From contig JAAWAC010000041.1 of assembly GCA_022791975.1 (NCBI GenBank), positions 124,001-188,000 of the forward strand: 64,000 bases of DNA, given 5' to 3'. A program made the position numbers and the translations under genes. The notes under the pieces were generated by a model. That model had not been told where the DNA came from and made no database searches. It was given only the letters and a program-made list of their open reading frames with translations. The DNA comes from Lachnospiraceae bacterium (lineage in GTDB: Bacteria; Bacillota; Clostridia; Lachnospirales; Lachnospiraceae). Shown here in pieces: positions 29,598 to 38,825 of the stretch (positions within the stretch are counted from its first letter, which is position 1; every line of letters begins with the position of its first letter).

Positions 29598-30565
29598 ATA
29601 AAGAACATGCAGAAGTAGACGTTTCAATTATCGTACCGGTTTATAATCATGAAAGATATGTAGAGCAGACATTGAAGAGCATTATTAATCAAGAAACAAC
29701 ATATACATATGAAATATTAATTGGGGAGGATTGTTCTCCAGATCATTCTAAAGACGTGATCAAAGGCTTTGAAAAAGAGAATCCGGAAAAAATCCGTGCC
29801 TTTTATCGAGAGCAGAATATGGGAGGCACGCGAAATATTTACGAACTTTTTATGGTGGCGCGGGGAAGATATGTTGCTGTACTGGAAGGTGATGATTATT
29901 GGATAGATAAATATAAAATTCAAAAACAGGTGAGCTTTCTTGACAAGCACCCAGAATATATTGGAGTTGCCTCTAATTTTTCTATTATAGATAAATATGG
30001 AAATATCGTAGAAGAAAGATGTATATCAAGTAATCATCTGAATTGCGGATTTTTATGGAAAGATTTTTTGAGCCGGGGGTTTGAATTTCACACTGCAACA
30101 TTAATGTATCATAATATTTACTTGGAGGAAAAGGATTATAGTATTTTTTATAAAGCCCACGAATTAGTAGGAGATCTCACGGCTCTGACGCTTCTGTTGA
30201 ACCGGAGCAATATATATGTAATGGAAGATGTTATGTCTGCATATCGAAGAATCATTGATAAATCAGAAACAAATGCATGTTCGATTGCAGACAGAGATCC
30301 AGCTCTTTCATCAATGAAAACTGTACGACAATATGTGATGTTGCAACCCTATCTATATAATAAAAATGATTTTGATTACTTAATTGCTTCACATAAAATG
30401 ACTTTTTTGAAACGGATGATAAGACACAGAGACGGATATACGTGGAAACGTTGGAAAAAATTATGCTATTTAGGTGGACATCGCACGAATTTACTTATAA
30501 TAGCGGTCTTTTCAAAAAAGTGTCTGCAAAAGTGTACTAATAACATGAGAAAGGTAGGAAAATGA
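29594..30565 (+). CDS. Glycosyltransferase family 2
   Basis: 'VSIIVPVYNHERYVEQTLKSIINQETTYTYEILIGEDCSPDHS...LEGDDYW'. Confidence 0.9.
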   Translation: MNKEHAEVDVSIIVPVYNHERYVEQTLKSIINQETTYTYEILIGEDCSPDHSKDVIKGFEKENPEKIRAFYREQNMGGTRNIYELFMVARGRYVAVLEGDDYWIDKYKIQKQVSFLDKHPEYIGVASNFSIIDKYGNIVEERCISSNHLNCGFLWKDFLSRGFEFHTATLMYHNIYLEEKDYSIFYKAHELVGDLTALTLLLNRSNIYVMEDVMSAYRRIIDKSETNACSIADRDPALSSMKTVRQYVMLQPYLYNKNDFDYLIASHKMTFLKRMIRHRDGYTWKRWKKLCYLGGHRTNLLIIAVFSKKCLQKCTNNMRKVGK

Positions 30566-31671
30566 AAGAAAGAATTTTAGTTACAAAATCAATACTTCCG
30601 GAACTTGATGAATATATGGATGAAATTCGAGAGATTTGGGATTCTCACTGGCTGACAAATATGGGAGAAAAACATAAAAAATTGCAGTCGGAATTGAGAA
30701 AATTCTTAGATGCAGAAAATATAGAGTTATTGACAAATGGACATATGGCGTTAGAACTGTCTATGCAGGCATTAGGCTTAAAAGGGGAGGTGATCACTTC
30801 CCCTTTTACTTTTGCCAGTACGACACATGCTATTGTCAGAAATCATTTGACTCCAGTATTTTGTGATATTAATAAAGATGATTTTACTATAGATGCAGAT
30901 AAAATAGAAAATTTAATTACAGATAAAACAAGTGCTATTATCCCTATTCATGTTTATGGAAACATTTGCGAGGTACACAAGATACAAAAAATTGCAGATA
31001 AATATGGTCTGAAAGTAATTTATGATGCTGCGCATGCATTTGGTGAGAACTATAGGGGGGAAAATATAAGCCATTTTGGAGATGTTTCCTGTTTTAGCTT
31101 TCATGCAACTAAGGTATTTCATACCATTGAGGGCGGGGCAGTATGCTATGACGATTTAGACTTTGGTAAACGGTTGGCAAGGTTAAAAAATTTTGGAATA
31201 AAAACTGAAGAAGTGGTAGAAAGTGTTGGAGCAAATGCCAAAATGAATGAATTTTGTGCGGCTATGGGGCTATGTAATCTGAGGCATTTCAAGGATGAAA
31301 TTGCAAAAAGAAAAAGAGTAGTGGATTTTTACCGTAAATATTTAGAAAATATTGAGGGTATTCAATTAAATATCATACAGGCTGAGACAGTATCAAATTA
31401 TGCATATTTTCCAATTGTGTTACATGAAAAAGAGTTTGGAAGCAGCAGGAATGAAGTGGTGGCAAGATTGGAAGAGCATAATATTTTTCCAAGAAAATAT
31501 TTTTATCCGCTGACTAATACTTTTGGCTGCTATCATGACAAGTATAATGCTGAGAATACGCCTGTAGCCTTGCATATTAGTAAAAGGATTTTGACACTTC
31601 CCTTGTATCCGGATTTGCCTTTGGATGTTGTTGAGAGGATATGCGAAATTATTTTAGATTGTAAGAAATAA
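30562..31671 (+). CDS. DegT/DnrJ/EryC1 (VioA-like) sugar aminotransferase
   Basis: 'LTNGHMALELSMQALGLKGEVITSPFTFASTTHAI', 'DAAHAFG', 'FSFHATKVFHTIEGGAV' PLP-lysine motif. Confidence 0.88.
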   Translation: MKERILVTKSILPELDEYMDEIREIWDSHWLTNMGEKHKKLQSELRKFLDAENIELLTNGHMALELSMQALGLKGEVITSPFTFASTTHAIVRNHLTPVFCDINKDDFTIDADKIENLITDKTSAIIPIHVYGNICEVHKIQKIADKYGLKVIYDAAHAFGENYRGENISHFGDVSCFSFHATKVFHTIEGGAVCYDDLDFGKRLARLKNFGIKTEEVVESVGANAKMNEFCAAMGLCNLRHFKDEIAKRKRVVDFYRKYLENIEGIQLNIIQAETVSNYAYFPIVLHEKEFGSSRNEVVARLEEHNIFPRKYFYPLTNTFGCYHDKYNAENTPVALHISKRILTLPLYPDLPLDVVERICEIILDCKK

Positions 31672-31883
31672 TAGAATGAGGTGAGAAGTTTGAAAAAGTC
31701 ATGTGTTTTAACTGATAATGGATATTTATGAAGAATTTCAGGAATTATCACATGAGAATTATATAAAATATAATTTTGAATTTTATTATTTGAAAAATAA
31801 TAGAGAATTCCGAAAGAAATATATAGAGCAGAAAATTTTAGAGCAATAAGTCTGAGTGAGATAAACGGAAAGGAGTATACCGA

Positions 31884-32585
31884 ATGAAAGTAGGAATAAT
31901 GCAGCCATATTTTTTTCCGTATTTAGGATATTGGCAATTAATAAATGCTGTTGACACATTTGTAATATTAGATGATGTTAATTATATTAAAAAAGGATTT
32001 ATTAACAGTAACTCAATACTGGTCAATAATGAGGCATATAAATTTACTATTCCTTTAGAAAAAGCGTCTCAAAATAAATTAATCAATGAAACAAAATTAA
32101 ATTTTTCCCAAAAAGATAAGGAAAAATTTTTGAAAACGATATACATATCATATAAAAGATCCCCTTTTTTTGATGCAGTATACCCTGTGATTGAACATTC
32201 TATATTATATGATAACAGCGATTTAACAGAGTATATTAAATATTCTATTGACCAGACAAAATTGTATCTTGGCATAACAACAGACATTGTATATTCTTCT
32301 AAAATTAAAAAAGACAATACACTAAAAGCACAAGAACGAATTATAGAAATTAATAAAAAATTAGGCGCCTCAATATATATAAATGCAAATGGAGGACGAA
32401 GCTTATATAGCAAATTAGATTTTGAGCGTAATAAGATCGAACTGAAGTTTATTCAAATGGAGAGGGTAGTATATGAACAGCTAAAGAATAAGTTTGTTCC
32501 AAATTTATCAATAATTGATGTTTTGATGTTTAATTCTATTGACAGTATTAAACAATTATTGGATCAATATATACTGTATACATAA
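31884..32585 (+). CDS. WbqC family protein
   Basis: 'MKVGIMQPYFFPYLGYWQLINAVDTFVILDDVNYIKKGFINSN' is the WbqC signature. Confidence 0.88.
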   Translation: MKVGIMQPYFFPYLGYWQLINAVDTFVILDDVNYIKKGFINSNSILVNNEAYKFTIPLEKASQNKLINETKLNFSQKDKEKFLKTIYISYKRSPFFDAVYPVIEHSILYDNSDLTEYIKYSIDQTKLYLGITTDIVYSSKIKKDNTLKAQERIIEINKKLGASIYINANGGRSLYSKLDFERNKIELKFIQMERVVYEQLKNKFVPNLSIIDVLMFNSIDSIKQLLDQYILYT

Positions 32586-32677
32586 GAATAAGTTTTATTA
32601 TAAATGAAAGTATTAGAGTTAAAGATTTTAGCTGTTAAGTAAAAACGATTTGAATAATATAATAGGGGGAGATTTTT

Positions 32678-33340
32678 ATGAATTTTGCTTTTTATATATC
32701 TGGAAAATCGAATAGATTATTTCATTATTTGACGCACTTTTACAAGCAGAGAGAGTTAAATATTAAACTAGTAGTATCAGATAATATTTTGGATAAAAGA
32801 TTGGAAAGTATATTAAATCAATTCGGTATTTCTACTAAAATTTATGAATATAAAAAATTACTGGGGAAAACATACAAGGAAAAAAATGAAGTTTTATCTG
32901 ATAGAATTTTGCAAGAATTAGAGGAATTTCAAATAGACTATTGTTTGTCCTTTGGCTCTCATTTGCTTTCGGGATTGTTACTGGATAAATATAAAAATCG
33001 ATTAATAAATTTTCATCCGGCTATTCTTCCTATGTATCCGGGAAAGAATGCCATTGATCAAGCAGTATGTGCAGGGAATACATTTTTAGTTGGAAATACA
33101 GTGCATTTTATAGATGAGGGAGTTGACACAGGAAAAATCATAATGCAGAGCGTTATTCCCTTGGAAAGCTTTTATAGTAATAATAATGATTATGATGCTA
33201 TTTTGAATTTACAAATTGAAATGCTTGATAAATTGCTTCTTATTTTAGAAAAAGATAGAATTGTAATAAAAGATGGGAGAGTCAAAATCATTGGAGCAGA
33301 TTATAATAGAAGTAACTTATATCCAGCTATAACATTTTAG
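32678..33340 (+). CDS. Formyltransferase-family protein (sugar N-formyltransferase candidate)
   Basis: 'INFHPAILPMYPGKNAIDQAVCAGNTFLVGNTVHFIDEGVDTGKIIMQ' resembles the formyl_trans_N fold catalytic Asn/His/Asp region. Confidence 0.8.
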   Translation: MNFAFYISGKSNRLFHYLTHFYKQRELNIKLVVSDNILDKRLESILNQFGISTKIYEYKKLLGKTYKEKNEVLSDRILQELEEFQIDYCLSFGSHLLSGLLLDKYKNRLINFHPAILPMYPGKNAIDQAVCAGNTFLVGNTVHFIDEGVDTGKIIMQSVIPLESFYSNNNDYDAILNLQIEMLDKLLLILEKDRIVIKDGRVKIIGADYNRSNLYPAITF

Positions 33341-33427
33341 TATAAATAAGAGATAAAGAGATTGTAAGTTTGAATATTAAAGATGTTTAAGTGGAGAAAA
33401 TGTTATGACTAGGAGGTCAAGAGTTGA

Positions 33428-34558
33428 TTGTTAAAAGAAAAAATATTAATGAGGGAGCAAAATAGAGATTCATCAATAGAGATATTCCGAATTATTACAA
33501 TGATATGTATTATTGCTCATCACTATGTAGTAAATTCCGGAATTTTAGAAGAGATTACAAGAGAAAATATAATGTCACTAAATACCTTATTTAGTTTGGT
33601 GTTTGGCTGGGGTGGGAAGACAGGTATTAATTGCTTCGTCCTAATAACAGGATATTTTATGTGCAAGTTAAATATTAGCATCAAAAAGTTTTTAAAATTG
33701 TTTCTGGAAATAGAATTTTACAACATTATATTAAGTTTAGCTTTTATTGTAAGTGGATATGACTCTTTTTCATGGAGTGGATTTATAAAGACCATCGTGC
33801 CTGTGTATGATCTTGGCACAGGCTTTGTTAGCTCATATTTGGTATTCTATTTGTTTATTCCTTATCTTAATTTACTTATAAAAGTAATGGAAGAAATTCA
33901 ACATATAGGTCTGATTTTAGTATGTCTCTTTTGTGGAATGTTATTACAGACCTTTTTCGTTGTATCAAATACATTTAGTTATGTGGGATGGTTCATGGTA
34001 TTATATTTTATTGCGTCATACATCCGATTGTATCCTAAGAGATTTTTTGAAGACAGGAGATTATGCATTATACTATTTGTTATGTCATTATTGTTGTCTT
34101 GGGGGAGTGTTATATTTAATGCCTATATATATGCAAAATGGGGAATAAGAATTCGTTTTTACCGTTTTGTAGATACGAATAGAATATTGGCAGTATTAAC
34201 AGCGGTGAGTGCGTTCTTATTTTTTAAGAATTTACATTTAAAACATTGTCCAATAATTAATAAATTTGCTGCATCAGTTTTTGGAGTTTTGCTGATTCAT
34301 GCAAATAGTGACATAATGCGTAAGTGGTTATGGCAGGATGTATTGAGGAATGTACAGGCGTACCATAGTAATTATTTATTGATTCATGCCTTTACTTCTG
34401 TTATTGGCATATATGTAATTGCTACTTTTATTGATATGCTGAGGATTAAGGTCTTAGAAAGACCTTTTTTTAATTGGTACGATAGAGTTTTGGACAGGAA
34501 GATAAATCTGAGAATTCAAGATATTGAGAGATTATTACAAAAAGTGGTAGGGAAATAG
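33428..34558 (+). CDS. Acyltransferase family 3 (O-acetyltransferase-like) membrane protein
   Basis: 'IEIFRIITMICIIAHHYVVNSG' and 'GINCFVLITGYFM' motifs; upstream AGGAGG at 33411. Confidence 0.8.
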   Translation: MLKEKILMREQNRDSSIEIFRIITMICIIAHHYVVNSGILEEITRENIMSLNTLFSLVFGWGGKTGINCFVLITGYFMCKLNISIKKFLKLFLEIEFYNIILSLAFIVSGYDSFSWSGFIKTIVPVYDLGTGFVSSYLVFYLFIPYLNLLIKVMEEIQHIGLILVCLFCGMLLQTFFVVSNTFSYVGWFMVLYFIASYIRLYPKRFFEDRRLCIILFVMSLLLSWGSVIFNAYIYAKWGIRIRFYRFVDTNRILAVLTAVSAFLFFKNLHLKHCPIINKFAASVFGVLLIHANSDIMRKWLWQDVLRNVQAYHSNYLLIHAFTSVIGIYVIATFIDMLRIKVLERPFFNWYDRVLDRKINLRIQDIERLLQKVVGK

Positions 34559-34572
34559 GAACAGGAGGAGAT

Positions 34573-36960
34573 ATGAACTTTTTGAAAATGTTTCCAAATT
34601 CGAAAAGAATTGTCGTGTTAGTTCTTTTAATAATTATATTCATAAGAGTGGGATACATTTTTCTTGGAGAGGCCGAAAAAGAATATTATACATCTGGAGA
34701 CATTGCTTTAGAAGATACAAAAGAAGTACTCTGTAGAAATATTTCTCAAACATTTTTATTAAAGGATAAACACTTAGATAGTGTAGAGTTTATCCTAAAT
34801 GGAATATCAGAAAAAGAGACAGGGTTTATAACTGTTACAATATTCTCCGAAGGACAAAAGATTTATCAGACAAATCTATCTTTGAAAAATATTGAAAATC
34901 GTGAGTGGAAACAAATATTTGTGAATTTGACAGGAAAACTGGAAAGGGAATATAAGATTAGCTTTGATGCACAAGACTGTGTTAAAACCCCTAATATTTT
35001 GTTGACAGATACATATAATGCTAGTTCTGAAGCCCTAATAAGTTATTCTGATGAAGTGGAAATGAATAAACAGGTGGCGTTAAAATATAGGTATCTGGGT
35101 GAACCAACAAAATTTAATAAGGGGAAACACCTGTTTTTTTGTTGTATAAGCTTTTTAATCATAGTGGTTTTTTTATATTATATCGAACTAATATATAATA
35201 AAGTAAAGGGGCTAGGTTATAGATTATATTTACTGAAGGAATTCCAGGTAATTGCGACTGTGCTTGAACTAGGTGCTTGTATTATTATTTTGCATTTTAG
35301 TAAACTTGAGCTGATAACAGCTACTAAAATAGTTTTTTATTTAATATCTGTGTTTAGTGTATGGAAATTGAAAGAGAACAAAATAGGGGTGATAAAAGGA
35401 TTAACAGATAGACCATGGAAGAGAATAAGTTTATATATGCTATATGTCTATGGGGCATTTTGTTTAGTTGGACAAAGACTGTTAATTTATCCATTAAATT
35501 TAAAAGTCACAGCCCTTGATTGTTTTGTATTTTTAGTGACAATTATTTGGTTTATTCCAGTGGTAGATTCATTGATATATGTGTTTGATTATTTAAGTAA
35601 GAGAGTAGCTCAAAAAGAGAATAAAAAATGGAAAAATTTTAAGTTTTTAATCATATGCCTTGTACTGTTATTGCTACCAGCAGGTATTAATCTTTATGCA
35701 TATAATCCAGGTATTTCTACAGAAGATACATTTGGGTGTATGGTTGAAAATGCACACAATTTGAGAGGTATGCTGGATTGGCATCCTGCATTCTATTGTA
35801 TGGTACTTAAAGCAATTTTAAATGTATGGGATTCCACTTATTCCGTTATATTTGTTCAATATTTTTTCTGGGCGTATGTTATGGCAGAAGGTATCTTTTA
35901 TCTTCGAAAAAAAGGGATTCGCGATAGTGTGCTTTTAGCTATAGCATTTTTACTTGGAATTTGCCCAGCTAATTTTTTATTTATAAATACAATATGGAAG
36001 GATATACCATATACACTTTCGATACTGTGGAGTGTAATTATTCTGGCAAAATTAACTTTGGATTTTAAAGAATATAAGAGAAAGTGGTATATATATTTAG
36101 AACTTTTTGTCTCACTAAACGGAATATTTTTATATCGAAAAAATGGCATAGTACCATTTATTTTAATCGTTATAGCAATACTAATTTTTTTGTGGAAAAA
36201 CAAAAGAGTTTTGGTCACTTTAGCAATTACTATGGCTGCAATAGTGACAATTAAAGGGCCTGTTTATCAGTATTTTGAGGTTGAGAATCCAGGGAAATTT
36301 GGAATTTATATTGGTTTAAGCCAGGATATTCTGGGCGTATATTATGCTGGAGGAGAGGTTTCAGAAGAAACTTTAAAAATGATAAATATAATGACATCAT
36401 ATAATATTGCAGAGTATGATTATGTACCTACATGGTCAAGATCTTCTTACAGATTAAATGTTCAACCAATGGAATTTATTAAAAACTATTTAAACACATT
36501 TATTAAGAATCCAATAATTATGACAAGAGCCATAATTGCTCGGGAAGACTTGTTATGGAATGTTTATCCAGGACAAGATGCAATTATTAGTTGTGTTAAT
36601 TGTACAAAAACAATGGATGATTTTGGTGAGTGGAATAATTACTATCCCAGAAGAGTTTATAACAATCTTTATCCAATTATGGCCAGGCTTACAGCATATT
36701 CAGCAAATAATCAGTTATTTGCCTCAATTATATGGAGATGTGGTTTTTTATCTCTGTTAACTTTGGGGGCAATATTGATAATGATATGGACTAAGGGTAT
36801 TAAGAGATATTTACTAATCACAATACCTATAATAGGGCATATTTTAAGTCTTTTGTTATCAACAGGTTGGACAGATTTTCGGTATTTTTGGCCTATAAAT
36901 ATTGTGAATGTATTTTTACTCCTTTTTATAAATGTAGTACTTAATGAGAAAGGTAATTAA
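34573..36960 (+). CDS. Large polytopic membrane protein (DUF6020-like / GT-C candidate)
   Basis: 795 aa, numerous TM helices; 'YNPGISTEDTFGCMVENAHNLRGMLDWHPAFYCMVLKAI'. Confidence 0.6.
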   Translation: MNFLKMFPNSKRIVVLVLLIIIFIRVGYIFLGEAEKEYYTSGDIALEDTKEVLCRNISQTFLLKDKHLDSVEFILNGISEKETGFITVTIFSEGQKIYQTNLSLKNIENREWKQIFVNLTGKLEREYKISFDAQDCVKTPNILLTDTYNASSEALISYSDEVEMNKQVALKYRYLGEPTKFNKGKHLFFCCISFLIIVVFLYYIELIYNKVKGLGYRLYLLKEFQVIATVLELGACIIILHFSKLELITATKIVFYLISVFSVWKLKENKIGVIKGLTDRPWKRISLYMLYVYGAFCLVGQRLLIYPLNLKVTALDCFVFLVTIIWFIPVVDSLIYVFDYLSKRVAQKENKKWKNFKFLIICLVLLLLPAGINLYAYNPGISTEDTFGCMVENAHNLRGMLDWHPAFYCMVLKAILNVWDSTYSVIFVQYFFWAYVMAEGIFYLRKKGIRDSVLLAIAFLLGICPANFLFINTIWKDIPYTLSILWSVIILAKLTLDFKEYKRKWYIYLELFVSLNGIFLYRKNGIVPFILIVIAILIFLWKNKRVLVTLAITMAAIVTIKGPVYQYFEVENPGKFGIYIGLSQDILGVYYAGGEVSEETLKMINIMTSYNIAEYDYVPTWSRSSYRLNVQPMEFIKNYLNTFIKNPIIMTRAIIAREDLLWNVYPGQDAIISCVNCTKTMDDFGEWNNYYPRRVYNNLYPIMARLTAYSANNQLFASIIWRCGFLSLLTLGAILIMIWTKGIKRYLLITIPIIGHILSLLLSTGWTDFRYFWPINIVNVFLLLFINVVLNEKGN

Positions 36961-37023
36961 CTCATATCTATAATTTAAAACTTTATAAATTGATGAAAGT
37001 AGAAAAGCTGGTTAGGAGAAATA

Positions 37024-38142
37024 TTGATGCGAGTATTGGCGGTATTTGGTACCAGACCAGAAGCCATTAAAATGTGCCCTCTGGTATTGGAAATGAAAAA
37101 GCATAAAGAAATAGACTGCAAGGTATGTCTTACAGGTCAGCACAGAGAAATGCTACGACAGGTAATGGAGGCCTTCAGAATTCAAGAGGATTATAACCTG
37201 GATATTATGCAAGAGCGGCAGACGCTCACTACAATTACTATAAGCATACTTGAAAAAATGAATATAGTTTTGCTTGAAGCAAAGCCAGATATTGTTTTAG
37301 TTCATGGTGATACTACCACTTCTTTTGCAGCAGCATTGGCGGCTTTTTATCAGCAGATCTCGGTAGGACATGTGGAGGCAGGGCTTCGCACAGGAAATAT
37401 TTATTCGCCGTTCCCGGAAGAAATGAACCGTTTGCTGACAGGCAGAATTGCCACTTATCATTTTGCACCTACAAAGCGGAATGGGGAGAACCTGGTAAAA
37501 GAGAATGTTAAGAAAAATATTTTTATTACAGGCAACACAGTAATAGATGCGTTTAAGATCACCGTAAAAAATGATTACAAATTTAGTAATCCTGTTTTAC
37601 AAGAGTTGGATTATGCAAAAAACAGAGTGATTTTGGTTACAGCTCATAGAAGAGAGAATCTGGGTGAGCCATTGGAGCAGATTTGTCGTGCTCTCAAACG
37701 GCTGACAAAAAGGTATCCAGATATAAAGATTGTCTACCCAGTTCATTTAAATCCAACAGTACGGGAAACAGTATATCGGATATTACATAATAATTCCCAA
37801 GTAGAATTATTGGAACCACTAGATGTATTAGACATGCATAATCTGATAGCCAGGAGTTTTATGGTAATGACAGATTCTGGGGGACTTCAGGAGGAAGCTC
37901 CATCTTTTGGAAAGCCAGTCCTGGTAATGCGCACAGAGACTGAACGACCAGAGGCTGTGGAGGCAGGGACAGTAAAGATAACAGGAGTAAAAGAAGAGGA
38001 TATTTTTAACGTAGCCAGTGGACTTTTAAGCAATCTTGAGAAGTATTCCCAGATGGCAAAAGCAGTTAACCCCTATGGGGATGGGCATGCCAGTGAGAAG
38101 ATTGTAAAAATAATTTTGAAATCAAAGGCCAATAAAAAGTAA
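37024..38142 (+). CDS. wecB: UDP-N-acetylglucosamine 2-epimerase (non-hydrolysing)
   Basis: 'VFGTRPEAIKMCPLVLEM', 'VLVHGDTTTSFAAALAAFYQQISVGHVEAGLRTG', 'DSGGLQEEAPSFGKPVLVMR'. Confidence 0.93.
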   Translation: MMRVLAVFGTRPEAIKMCPLVLEMKKHKEIDCKVCLTGQHREMLRQVMEAFRIQEDYNLDIMQERQTLTTITISILEKMNIVLLEAKPDIVLVHGDTTTSFAAALAAFYQQISVGHVEAGLRTGNIYSPFPEEMNRLLTGRIATYHFAPTKRNGENLVKENVKKNIFITGNTVIDAFKITVKNDYKFSNPVLQELDYAKNRVILVTAHRRENLGEPLEQICRALKRLTKRYPDIKIVYPVHLNPTVRETVYRILHNNSQVELLEPLDVLDMHNLIARSFMVMTDSGGLQEEAPSFGKPVLVMRTETERPEAVEAGTVKITGVKEEDIFNVASGLLSNLEKYSQMAKAVNPYGDGHASEKIVKIILKSKANKK

Positions 38143-38825
38143 AATATTACCCGAAATGAAAATGTTTCCTGATACATAAATATAAATTTAAAAAACATGA
38201 AATTAGAGATAAAGGGATAGACATATGCTTCTTAATTCATATAGTTTTGTTTTTCTTTTCGGTAGTATAAAAAATTTTGTTTTTATTAAGCTAGTTGAAT
38301 CAAAAGTTTCATATACTATAGTAAGATGGATAAATGACATGGAATTCAATGTCAAAGATAGATAGAAAAGGCAGAAGATTTACACATTACAAAATTCAAA
38401 AGCTTTTTGAAACTAAGTCGATCAGATATAAACTTCTTATAAAAACAGAGTTATTTCTATAAATATCTAAATATTTGTCAGAATTTTCAAATATAGCTGT
38501 AACTATGGAAGTATTATTTTGGAATTCGTATTGCTACAAGTAACAGAGCATATTTTGGTTAGGGCCTTTTATTTTTTATTTAGTACAATAGGCTGAATCA
38601 AATAATTTGTAAGAAATGGTAAAGAACAAAGAAAATATATGGCTAGAGGAGAATTTTATGTAAGTTTATTTTGATGGATGAAGCTTTTGATAAATAATCT
38701 AAAAATCAAACATGGACAATAAATCTCCCGACTTTTCGTCCTTTCTTCTCTTTATCCCCCCAACTTTCCCGTCGATATTTAACAAGAGAGGATTCCTCTA
38801 AAACGAGGAAAAAGGGAAAAGATCC

